Below are positions 17,705 to 24,890 of a DNA stretch of 41,639 bases, piece by piece (the first letter of the stretch is position 1; every line of letters starts with the position of its first letter). The stretch is from Campylobacteraceae bacterium (lineage in GTDB: Bacteria; Campylobacterota; Campylobacteria; Campylobacterales; Campylobacteraceae). The stretch covers positions 1-41,639 of the forward strand of contig JAITAB010000052.1 of NCBI GenBank assembly GCA_031284315.1. The letters run 5' to 3'. The position numbers and the translations under genes were made by a program. The notes beneath the pieces were generated by a model, which was not told the DNA's origin, searched no databases, and saw only the letters and a program-made list of their open reading frames with translations.

Positions 17705-18508
17705 TTAATGCCTCTTTTTAAGAGTGACAGATTTGCTCTTTTTTATCTTTTTCACAAGAAATACTCCATTTTCTTCTTGATATTCGCCGATTTTGCTCGG
17801 CGCATCGGAGTAAGGTTCGCCAAAATCTACCTCATGCCCCATTCTGGCGTATCCTCTCGTATTCTCTTTTTCTATCAGCGCACTGTCTCTTATCTCGGGT
17901 CCGATAATATCCCTGTACTCTTTGCCGAATAGCTGATCTATCTCGTACCACTGCGCCGCTTCGTCTCCATGTAAAGGATAGGTTTTCCTGAGCGGATAGC
18001 CGCTCCAGTCGTCAGGCATCAATATGCGCTTCATGTACGGATGTCCAGAGATAACTATGCCGAACATGTCGTACATTTCGCGCTCCGCCCAATCCGCGCT
18101 TTTATATACTTCGACCGCGCTTTTTATCTCTTCTTGCTCTTTAATGCTAAATTTTACGCGCACTCTTCTTCGCTTTTTCATAGAGAGCATTTGATAAAAT
18201 ATCTCAAATTCCCCTCTTTCGGATAGAAAATCTACCGCGCTCATTTCGCTTAAATTGTTATAAAAAAGGCTGTTTTTCAAAAATTTCAACACTTTTACAT
18301 TATCTTTCGGCTCTATCCAAATGACCATTTGCCCCGCTTCTATATGAGCGTCATTTATCTGAAATTTTGAAGAGAGTTTGATAAAATCCTGCGCAAAAAC
18401 TTCATCGCCTTCGGGAGAAAGCCTCTCAAGCGAAGGGCTAATACGGAATCTGTCGCTGTAATACTCTTTTTTTTGAACATTTTTTCTATTTGCATATTGA
18501 CGCATCAA
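17705..18508 (-). CDS. nuoC: NADH-quinone oxidoreductase subunit C
   Basis: The 30-kDa-type peripheral subunit, 267 residues. The core motif [40 protein letters not shown] lies near residues 140-180 and is diagnostic. N- and C-terminal extensions (Lys-rich tail ending [12 protein letters not shown]) make it longer than E. coli-type NuoC domains. Two adjacent ATG codons begin the frame, overlapping the nuoB stop. Confidence 0.94.
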   Translation of the reverse strand: MMRQYANRKNVQKKEYYSDRFRISPSLERLSPEGDEVFAQDFIKLSSKFQINDAHIEAGQMVIWIEPKDNVKVLKFLKNSLFYNNLSEMSAVDFLSERGEFEIFYQMLSMKKRRRVRVKFSIKEQEEIKSAVEVYKSADWAEREMYDMFGIVISGHPYMKRILMPDDWSGYPLRKTYPLHGDEAAQWYEIDQLFGKEYRDIIGPEIRDSALIEKENTRGYARMGHEVDFGEPYSDAPSKIGEYQEENGVFLVKKIKKSKSVTLKKRH

Positions 18509-19014
18509 ACAAGCCTTTTCGGTCTGTTCTGTCTTGTTATCTTTTCAGACCTTATCTTTTTTTGAAGCAGCATAACGGCGTACTGCAAAGTTTCCGGACG
18601 CGGAGCGCAGCCGGGCAGATATATATCAACGGGAATGATTCTGTCCACGCCCTGAACGGTAGCGTACGTATTGAAAAGTCCCCCCGTATTGGCACAGCTT
18701 CCCATGCTGATAACCCATTTGGGGTCTGGTATCTGGTCGTAAATCCTTTTCATCAAATGGGCATGTTTTTTTGAAAGCGTGCCTGCTACGATGATACCAT
18801 CCGCCTGCCTTGGACTTGCTCTGAAAATCGTCCCGAATCTGTCAAAGTCAAATCTCCCCGCGCCCGCCGCCATCATCTCAATAGCACAGCATGCGAGCCC
18901 GTAAGTGGCAGGCCAGAATGAATTGCTTCTGCCCCACTGTACGATTTTATCAAGCGTGGTAAGCGCAACGGGAAGCCCGCTGTCTTGAAAATAATTTATT
19001 TTATGTTGTGCCAT
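18505..19014 (-). CDS. nuoB: NADH-quinone oxidoreductase subunit B ([4Fe-4S] N2)
   Basis: The PSST-type subunit holding cluster N2, the final electron donor to quinone. In 169 residues the four cysteine ligands are seen: Cys42-Cys43 ([10 protein letters not shown]), Cys107 (GSCANTGG) and Cys136 (PGCAPRPE). The start overlaps the nuoA stop by 19 bp, and the stop overlaps the nuoC ATGATG. Confidence 0.96.
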   Translation of the reverse strand: MAQHKINYFQDSGLPVALTTLDKIVQWGRSNSFWPATYGLACCAIEMMAAGAGRFDFDRFGTIFRASPRQADGIIVAGTLSKKHAHLMKRIYDQIPDPKWVISMGSCANTGGLFNTYATVQGVDRIIPVDIYLPGCAPRPETLQYAVMLLQKKIRSEKITRQNRPKRLV

Positions 19015-19376
19015 TCCAGCGCTCCTTTATTCCATGCATAAACAAAGCCTATCGCCAAAAGAGCGATAAAAAACGCCATTTCCACAAAACCGAAAACTCC
19101 CAAAGCTTTGAAATTTACCGCCCATGGAAACATAAAAATAATCTCCACATCAAACAAAATAAACAGCAATGCAAAAAGATAAAAATGCGGACTGACGCGA
19201 TTTGGCTGTTTTGTGGTCGGAAATCCGCATTCATAAATAGTAAGCTTTAGCTTTTCATCATTTCTGCGCGCAAGTCTTTTGTTGATAAAGCGCGATAAAA
19301 AAGTTATAGCGGCAAATATTCCAAATGCCAAAAACAACATAAAAAAAGCGCCGAAATACGAATGGGCAAACGACAT
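18996..19376 (-). CDS. nuoA: NADH-quinone oxidoreductase subunit A
   Basis: Three-helix membrane subunit, first gene of the complex I operon. The conserved loop [40 protein letters not shown] contains the Glu-Cys-Gly and Asp-Val-Glu motifs of the family. I place the start at the ATG at 19376 (126 residues); the frame can be opened five codons earlier by a TTG at 19391, but its AAAGG sits only one base away and homologues begin near the chosen site. Confidence 0.92.
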   Translation of the reverse strand: MSFAHSYFGAFFMLFLAFGIFAAITFLSRFINKRLARRNDEKLKLTIYECGFPTTKQPNRVSPHFYLFALLFILFDVEIIFMFPWAVNFKALGVFGFVEMAFFIALLAIGFVYAWNKGALEWHNIK

Positions 19377-19419
19377 GTGACTCACTGGCAAACCTTTAAG
19401 CGCATATATTTAATTTATT

Positions 19420-19425
19420 ATTATA
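19420..19425 (-). promoter_or_regulatory. -10 box of the nuo operon promoter
   Basis: The minus strand has a perfect TATAAT at 19425-19420 in a run of A/T, 44 bp before the nuoA ATG. A TTGACA occurs further upstream (19456-19451) but 25 bp away, too far for normal -35/-10 spacing; Campylobacterota sigma70 promoters usually lack a conserved -35. Confidence 0.5.
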
Positions 19426-19598
19426 GTTAAAAAGCTTTTTAAGAAAGCTTTGTCAAAATGAAAAATTATGATTTGGGAATGCCTTAAGAGTATATGTTAC
19501 TTTTTTACACAATAGAGCAAAAACAGCAGACAATGTGTGTAATTTTAGAGTATGAAAAATTTAAAAAGACAAAAGCCATGAAGCCGCCGCCTTTTTAA

Positions 19599-20421
19599 AA
19601 ATCAATACAACGCTTGTGTCGGTTCATGCCGCCTAAGCAGGAAGCCTTACTTTTAGGGTTTAATATTTCAATACAACTTTTGTGTCGGTTCATGGGAGCT
19701 TTCTAAACTGAATACCGAAAAACAAAATCTATTTCAATACAACTTTTGTGTCGGTTCATGAATTAGCCGCGCGGAGGACATAGGCGCGGCTAATATATTT
19801 CAATACAACTTTTGTGTCGGTTCATGCTTAGTATTTCAAGTGTCCAATTGATAGGATATGTCATTTCAATACAACTTTTGTGTCGGTTCATGAAATTTGT
19901 TTTATCGCGGATATGCTTGCTACGGTTGAATTTCAATACAACTTTTGTGTCGGTTCATGAAGCGATTTTACCATTTATGAAGATGGAGACTACGAATTTC
20001 AATACAACTTTTGTGTCGGTTCATGAGATTTGTTAAGGACGCAAGTCCTAAAAAATTACCTATTTCAATACAACTTTTGTGTCGGTTCATGCGAATTACA
20101 TATTTTTCATTTTTGCTTACGATATTAATTTCAATACAACTTTTGTGTCGGTTCATGCAGCAGAGCAGGCAGGCTTACAAGATATATACAAAAAATTTCA
20201 ATACAACTTTTGTGTCGGTTCATGAATTACAAACTTGAACTTGTATGCAAAGTTGATACATTTCAATACAACTTTTGTGTCGGTTCATGGATTACTATAA
20301 TAGCTCTTTAGGAGCAGGCACAGTATTTCAATACAACTTTTGTGTCGGTTCATGAGGCTATATTGTTAGATACATTACAGACAATAACAAGATTTCAATA
20401 CAACTTTTGTGTCGGTTCATG
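19599..20421 (-). CRISPR. CRISPR array, 13 repeats and 12 spacers, no cas genes nearby
   Basis: A 30-bp repeat (plus strand begins ATTTCAATAC, ends TCGGTTCATG) starts at 19599, 19665, 19731, 19797, 19863, 19930, 19996, 20062, 20128, 20195, 20260, 20325 and 20392. Spacers are 35-37 bp and all different. Repeats 2-13 are identical; repeat 1 differs at four positions, marking the old, leader-distal end. On the minus strand the repeat ends ATTGAAAT, which resembles the AUUGAAA(C/U) 5' handle of type I-B/III crRNAs. Both facts put the leader on the right and transcription on the minus strand. No cas gene is in the window, so effector complexes must come from elsewhere or the array is orphan. Short open frames across it are repeat translations. 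Confidence 0.98.
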
Positions 20422-20600
20422 GAAGAAAAATAGGCTGTCTTAAAAAAGACGACCCCCTTAAATCCGTTGTTTTTTGAACTTTTTCCAACCATTTTGACAG
20501 TGATAAGTCAAAGAGCGAAAAAAATATCAGAAAGCGTTATTTTAGCGATATTTTCATAAAAATAGCAAAAAACTGCTGGAAAAATTTGCCTGTAAATGAT
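20422..20600 (-). promoter_or_regulatory. probable CRISPR leader
   Basis: About 180 bp, strongly AT-rich with long T runs on the minus strand, between the newest (intact) repeat at 20421 and the thioesterase stop at 20601. It contains a small inverted repeat, GTCTT...AAGAC, around 20437-20450 just before the first repeat. Position and composition fit a leader; no specific leader motif is recognised. Confidence 0.5.
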
Positions 20601-21026
20601 TTACAATTTTGGCTCATAATTTTCGTCAGCAATATATTTTGTTAATAATTCATTTGGAATTTTGCTCGGCTTTCCGCTTGCGTTCAGATATATCCACACG
20701 GTTTTTGCACGCGCCAAAAGCACTCTGTCGCTTATCCTAAAAAACGCATATTCGCGGTTGGAAATGGAGCGTTTTATGGAGCTTATCCATGTCTGCACGA
20801 CCAATTCTTCTCCCAAAAATGCGGCTCTCAGGTACTCTATGTAGTGCGAGCGCGCAACCCATGTGCCGCCTATTTTTTCGTAAAACGCGCTTGTAAATCC
20901 CAACGAATCCGAATGCGCCGTAGCGGCATCCTGCATCCACTGCACATAAACTACATTATTGACATGCATATTTGTATCAATCGCACTTTGAGGTACGATT
21001 ATTTTATGTTCATAGATTATTGACAT
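20601..21026 (-). CDS. acyl-CoA thioesterase, hotdog fold (4HBT/YbgC-like)
   Basis: A 141-residue single hotdog-domain protein. The active-site segment DTNMHVNNVVYVQWMQDA (Asp17 and His21 region, followed by the N-N-x-x-Y-x-x-W pattern) is the signature of the 4-hydroxybenzoyl-CoA thioesterase/YbgC family, and the rest (GTWVARSHYIEYLRAAFLGEELVVQTWI) follows the same fold. It probably hydrolyses short- or medium-chain acyl-CoAs or acyl-ACP in the cytoplasm; the substrate cannot be read from sequence. It lies 23 bp after the methyltransferase gene on the same strand. Confidence 0.85.
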   Translation of the reverse strand: MSIIYEHKIIVPQSAIDTNMHVNNVVYVQWMQDAATAHSDSLGFTSAFYEKIGGTWVARSHYIEYLRAAFLGEELVVQTWISSIKRSISNREYAFFRISDRVLLARAKTVWIYLNASGKPSKIPNELLTKYIADENYEPKL

Positions 21027-21049
21027 AATTACTCCAAATTTTCATAAAA

Positions 21050-22045
21050 TTATTTCCGCAAAATGTGCAGATATTCAAGCGTAGAATTCGCCTTATACGC
21101 CCTTTTGCTGTCTGCCTTGTAGCGTTGATACTCTTTTTTTATCAAATCATATTCGCCGTACTTTTGCATGATTTGCCTTATCTCATTTTCGCTCATGAGA
21201 CCTTCGTTATTATAGCTTAAAAAAGTATATTTAAAATCCGCGTTTTTTATCAAATCCTCAAAGCTGCCGAGCGCTTTTTGTTTTTTGCAGTAATCAGAAC
21301 GATGATATTTTCTCATGCCCGTTTTGCCCTCAGGCGTGAAATTATCGTATTTGGCGATAGTATTTAAGATGTGATAATTCGCCCCATACTGTCTTTCGTT
21401 ATACGGCGGGTCAAGGTATAAAATATCGCCGCTGATTTTCCTTATCAGGATATTGCTATCTTCCCGATATGCCTCATGAGCGTTATCATTTAATTCAAAA
21501 GTTGATGGTAAAATATCCATGCTCTTTTGCGCCGAAGGTTTTAAATTTTTCAGAAACGCTCCATAAACAGAAGCTGTATTTGCAATTTTATCGGCGCTTT
21601 CAAGCAAAGATGCGAGTAAAAAATAGTATGTATCATTATCTATTTCCCCGCCCTCTTTCCATTCATTTATCGCAACTCTTACCGCATCTATTTTTTTGCC
21701 GTTTTCATCGCTGAAATACTGCCTGCCGCTGCCGCTTCCCAAGCAGTAATTTTGGTATATGAAGCCGTCTTCGCGCAAAGGCAAAAGATTCAGTTCGCGT
21801 AGTAAATCAGGCGCATTTGGAATTATCTTGTGGTTTTGTATGTAATTTCTGCAAAGAATATAGCTATACTCTTCCATGTCGTTGCTGATGACTTTTTTGA
21901 CAAGTTTTTTGAAAACCCTGCCTATCGTTCCCGTGCCGGCAAATATATCGCAAAAAACCTTTTCATGCAGCGCGCCATCGGTTCTTTGGGTTATTTCGTC
22001 TTTTATCCACTGCGAAAGCTTGACTTTTGAGCCTATATAGTTCAT
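21050..22045 (-). CDS. N6-adenine DNA methyltransferase (D12/Dam-type class)
   Basis: A 331-residue methyltransferase with N-terminal MNYIGSKVKLSQWI, SAM-binding FCDIFAGTGTIGRVFK (residues about 31-46), and catalytic DPPYNERQYGANYH near residue 213. The order (SAM motif first, DPPY later) is that of alpha/D12-type m6A enzymes such as Dam. The internal segments GSGSGRQYFSD and ESADKIANTASVYGAFLK resemble, from memory, the HpyAI/NlaIII-type CATG methylases, so CATG is my best guess for the target; this is not proved. No restriction endonuclease of a known family is adjacent, so it is an orphan methylase or part of a system with the divergent gene at 22215. It contains no GATC. Confidence 0.88.
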   Translation of the reverse strand: MNYIGSKVKLSQWIKDEITQRTDGALHEKVFCDIFAGTGTIGRVFKKLVKKVISNDMEEYSYILCRNYIQNHKIIPNAPDLLRELNLLPLREDGFIYQNYCLGSGSGRQYFSDENGKKIDAVRVAINEWKEGGEIDNDTYYFLLASLLESADKIANTASVYGAFLKNLKPSAQKSMDILPSTFELNDNAHEAYREDSNILIRKISGDILYLDPPYNERQYGANYHILNTIAKYDNFTPEGKTGMRKYHRSDYCKKQKALGSFEDLIKNADFKYTFLSYNNEGLMSENEIRQIMQKYGEYDLIKKEYQRYKADSKRAYKANSTLEYLHILRK

Positions 22046-22188
22046 TGCGGTTTCTCTCTTTTTTCTTTTGGTTCATCTTCCAATAATTCAACAGGACTTA
22101 CTTCTAAAAAAGAGATAAGTTTATCAAAAACAAGTAAAATTGTAAATAGAATATTTAAGTTTAAGTCTATTTTAAGTAAAATATCTAC
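22042..22188 (-). pseudogene. possible remnant of a gene upstream of the methyltransferase
   Basis: A 48-codon open stretch on the minus strand ends in a TGA that overlaps the methyltransferase ATG (ATGA), the coupling typical of real gene junctions. It reads like a gene C-terminus, with LLVFDKLISFLEVSPVELLED then a Lys/Glu-rich tail, vaguely like the end of an XRE-type regulator. An in-frame stop precedes it and no ATG, GTG or early TTG is available, so it cannot be translated alone. It may be the surviving 3' end of a gene cut off when the neighbouring 22215 gene arrived, or chance. Confidence 0.25.
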
Positions 22189-22192
22189 TTAA
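22155..22192. promoter_or_regulatory. operator-like cluster of TTAAGT sites between divergent genes
   Basis: TTAAGT occurs at 22155-22160, 22161-22166 (tandem) and 22172-22177, and inverted (ACTTAA) at 22187-22192. The last two form a perfect inverted repeat TTAAGTA-N7-TACTTAA (22172-22192) that covers a possible -10 box TAAAAT (22177-22182) for the gene at 22215. The pattern suits a dimeric repressor or controller protein acting on the divergent pair. Confidence 0.4.
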
Positions 22193-22214
22193 TTTTCCGC
22201 CTGAGGAGGCTTGC

Positions 22215-23711
22215 TTGGATACAGACAATTTTGCAAAATATAGTATGTATATAGACGACGCGAAAGAGTTTTTTGAAAATAATTTTGAAAAAATTAAAGC
22301 TCTTTTCGATAATAATATATTGCGCGATTTTATCCTTGAGCCTTTCCAAGATATTATAAAAGCGAGCGCTCCAAAGATCGATAATCATATTTACGGTATT
22401 ATCACGCAAACCGCGCTTATTAACGCGGTAATAGCGGCGTTTCCCGGCAAAATGGGAATAGGCGTGTTCGTATGCGTAGCGTTCGAGGCGTATATGGCGT
22501 ATCAGATCGCTAAATATATCGGAGTGGAAATCAAAAAACCTTCCGATATTTTTGATCATTTTGGCATAATCGCAAGCGGCGCTATCGGCATTACTTGGGG
22601 ATTCAAAACTTTGCTTTCTTTCATCTGCTCTACGCTCTCGTTTATTCCGTTTATCAATCCATTTATTATCGCGGAATTTTTGACGACGAATTTTATTGGC
22701 GTTATGTTTTGGACGGGATTTAAGACGATGAAAACAAACGGTTCGCCTAGCCTGCCAAATCTTACGCTGGATCTTTTTGAAAAAACTAAAAATATATTCG
22801 CGTATCAATACGAGGGCATAAAGACGACATTCACAATAGATAACGTAAAATCCGCCGCCTACAAATTCAAAGCGTGGATTACGGGCGAAATAGCGCAGGA
22901 CGTTAAAGCGTATAACGGGGAGATATTTTGCGCCGCCGCAATGATATATCTAATCAGCGATCGCGCGGAAAAATTAGGCGGCGAGTTGGGGCAAACGTTT
23001 TTGGAAGCAATCCGCTTGCGATGGTCTGTCCAACTGCCTCCCGACGCTACGATCGAGGAAATATCCGAGTTGTTCTCCGAATATAATAGCGAGCAACTTA
23101 TCGGCGCTATAAACGTTATTAAAGGCAAAATGTTCGAGTTGTTGGTCGCCGCCGCAGAAAACAACGACGGCGACAACATAAAAGCCTCGCTTTTTACGGA
23201 CGAATCGCACCCCGATTCGGATATTGTATTTATCGATCAAGACAGCGGCAGAAATATAGAAGTTTCGCTAAAAGCCACAGACGATCCGCAATATATAGAA
23301 CGCGCGCTTCAAAAATATCCCGACACTCCCATTATGACTACGCAAGAAATGAGCGAGTATTTTGGAGATAATCCATTGATTGCGCCAAGCGATATTTCAA
23401 ACGAATATCTCGAAAAAATTACGCATGAAAATATGGATAAACTCTTAAACGAAATCGAGCCGATAAACGCCGCGCAAGTCGCCGTTGGCGGAGTCGCCGT
23501 AAATATCGCCGCCGCTTTATGGCCATATACGATAGCGTATTTGCGTAAAAAAATATCGTTCGACGATTATCAAAAAGCCGTCGCAAAAATATGTCCGTCG
23601 CTTGGCTTACAATTTGCGAGCCGCGTCTCTTACGCGATTGTTTTAGGTCCGATTTTTGCGTGGTATCTGATCGCGCGAAGCGTATTTGTGATTACAAAAA
23701 CAAAAGAGTAG
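22215..23711 (+). CDS. unknown membrane protein with DUF697-like region and nuclease-like core; foreign composition
   Basis: A 498-residue protein of no family I can name. Residues about 55-170 are hydrophobic and laid out like DUF697/YcjF (ALINAVIAAFPGKMGIGVFV, then AYQIAKYIGVEI, then a second helical pair). Residues about 290-375 are soluble and look like a PD-(D/E)XK nuclease core: Glu308 in KGKMFELL, HPDSDIVF (Asp334/Asp336), EVSLKATD (Glu349, Lys353) and a following helix. Residues about 420-490 form one or two more membrane helices. The start is a TTG with a strong GAGGAGG site 5 bp upstream. Composition is unlike the surroundings: 9 GATC sites and about one CATG in 1.5 kb. It is divergent from a DNA methyltransferase and about 1.8 kb from the CRISPR array. 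A defence or mobile-element role is inference. Confidence 0.75.
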   Translation: MDTDNFAKYSMYIDDAKEFFENNFEKIKALFDNNILRDFILEPFQDIIKASAPKIDNHIYGIITQTALINAVIAAFPGKMGIGVFVCVAFEAYMAYQIAKYIGVEIKKPSDIFDHFGIIASGAIGITWGFKTLLSFICSTLSFIPFINPFIIAEFLTTNFIGVMFWTGFKTMKTNGSPSLPNLTLDLFEKTKNIFAYQYEGIKTTFTIDNVKSAAYKFKAWITGEIAQDVKAYNGEIFCAAAMIYLISDRAEKLGGELGQTFLEAIRLRWSVQLPPDATIEEISELFSEYNSEQLIGAINVIKGKMFELLVAAAENNDGDNIKASLFTDESHPDSDIVFIDQDSGRNIEVSLKATDDPQYIERALQKYPDTPIMTTQEMSEYFGDNPLIAPSDISNEYLEKITHENMDKLLNEIEPINAAQVAVGGVAVNIAAALWPYTIAYLRKKISFDDYQKAVAKICPSLGLQFASRVSYAIVLGPIFAWYLIARSVFVITKTKE

Positions 23712-23735
23712 TTTGGCAAACAAGTTATATTTTAT

Positions 23736-24218
23736 TCAAAAATCATCAGTTTGCCAATCTTTACACACATCTATCCACTTTTTATTTCGTGTGTATCGTT
23801 CCATACTTTTTATATCAAGTTCAATTGCGCTGTTTCTGCTGCCGCATGCGGGAAAAACGCTTTCGAATCGTTTGAGCGACTTGTCAAGATAGATATCAAC
23901 ATCGCCGCTTATCCCGAAAGGACAAACGCCGCCTACTTCATGCCCGATATTCGCCAAAACTTCGTCTGCTGAAAGCATTCTGACTTTCGCGCCGAATTCG
24001 GCTCTGTATTTGGCGTTATCTATCTTCGCGTCGCCTGCCATAACGATAAGAATAAATCTGTCGTTAAGCTTCAAAGAGAGTGTTTTTGCTATCCTTTTGC
24101 CTTCGCACCTGAGCGCTTTTGCCGCCAATTCCACAGTCGCGCTTGAAGTATCAAGCTCTATTATCTTTTCTTCCAAGCCAAATTGTCTGAAAAAATCTTT
24201 AACCTTATCCAATGCCAT
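23736..24218 (-). CDS. YbaK/ProX-type aminoacyl-tRNA deacylase
   Basis: A 160-residue protein of the YbaK/ProXp family, which hydrolyses mischarged tRNAs (for example Cys- or Ala-tRNAPro) in trans. Signatures are the TSSATVELAAKALRCEGKRIAKTL segment with the catalytic-site Lys near residue 45 and the GHEVGGVCPFGI loop near residues 111-122, plus the DIYLDKSLKRFESVFPACGSRNSAIELD strand region. The single domain is full length. The gene stands alone, convergent with the foreign gene at 22215 (24 bp between stops). Confidence 0.88.
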   Translation of the reverse strand: MALDKVKDFFRQFGLEEKIIELDTSSATVELAAKALRCEGKRIAKTLSLKLNDRFILIVMAGDAKIDNAKYRAEFGAKVRMLSADEVLANIGHEVGGVCPFGISGDVDIYLDKSLKRFESVFPACGSRNSAIELDIKSMERYTRNKKWIDVCKDWQTDDF

Positions 24219-24356
24219 TTTTAATCTCCAAAAATGAGAAGTCTAACAAAAACAGGTAAAGCTGTAAAGAGTTTGAATGGTTTTTAATACAATTAATTCT
24301 TATTATTTTGAAAAATCAGCTGAAATATGCAAAATATTTTGCAAGGAATGAAAGTT

Positions 24357-24384
24357 ATTTCGGCGCGAAAACGCGCCGAAATTT
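24357..24384 (-). terminator. hairpin terminator of the His/Tyr-rich exported protein gene
   Basis: Perfect 11-bp arms ATTTCGGCGCG (24357-24367) and CGCGCCGAAAT (24372-24382) with an AAAA loop begin at the stop codon of the minus-strand gene ending at 24383. The T run after the stem on that strand is weak, but the stem is long and GC-rich. Confidence 0.6.
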
Positions 24385-24829
24385 ATCGCTCTACAACAGT
24401 TGCCGTGCCGTCTGCATGTTCAACAATAACGCGCAAAGGCTGGCTTCCGCCGTATACATAATTATGAGGCTTTACTCTTCTGTGCATCGGAATGCCTGCG
24501 TCCGCTTCATTAGCCTTTTCCACATATATAATCTGCGGTTTAGGCTGTTCAACCTGCACAACGACAGGCTGGGTATTTACAACATTGGGCGCGTAGTAGC
24601 GTCCTTGATTGTAATTATAATGATGCTTGCCACCGTAGGTATTATAATGCCTGTTGCCGTATGATGCGCCGTAACTGTTGTGATGTCTGTGGTCAAGCAG
24701 ATGCGGCAAAGTCAATATCGCCGCCGCGCCCCACATGAGACGCTGCTCTCTCTTGCCAAATGCATTTGCCTGACTCGCGCAAAGCATCGCCAAAAGCGAA
24801 ACTACTGCCGCTGTTTTTACTATCTTCAT
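24383..24829 (-). CDS. small exported protein, His/Tyr/Asn/Gly-rich middle
   Basis: A 148-residue protein with a clear Sec signal peptide (MKIVKTAAVVSLLAMLCASQANAFG, cleavage after ANA, about residue 23). After a short hydrophobic stretch (WGAAAILTLPHLL), residues about 46-78 are low-complexity: HRHHNSYG, GNRHYNTYGGKHHYNYN and similar. Next comes a Val/Pro-rich segment (PVVVQVEQPKPQIIYVE) and a C-terminal LRVIVEHADGTATVVER strand pair. The His clusters could bind metals at the cell surface or periplasm, but no family is recognised. It has its own GC-rich terminator and lies 61 bp after ccoG. Confidence 0.75.
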   Translation of the reverse strand: MKIVKTAAVVSLLAMLCASQANAFGKREQRLMWGAAAILTLPHLLDHRHHNSYGASYGNRHYNTYGGKHHYNYNQGRYYAPNVVNTQPVVVQVEQPKPQIIYVEKANEADAGIPMHRRVKPHNYVYGGSQPLRVIVEHADGTATVVER

Positions 24830-24890
24830 GCTTCCCTCCTTAAAAAGAAGTTTGAGATACGCATTTTAAACCCTGCATGTAAACGGCATA

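Noticed and set aside
19420-19456. TTGACA/TATAAT pair upstream of nuoA as a classical sigma70 promoter
   Set aside because: The spacing is 25 bp, so only the -10 box is kept as evidence.
19812-20238. Open frames on both strands within the CRISPR array
   Set aside because: Periodic peptides (FNTTFVSVHE, MNRHKSCIEI) are just the repeat translated every 66 bp.
22185-22808. 207-residue minus-strand frame opposite the foreign gene, reaching into the intergenic region
   Set aside because: Lys/Arg-rich low-quality translation opposite the membrane region; the plus frame has a strong ribosome binding site and membrane-protein pattern.
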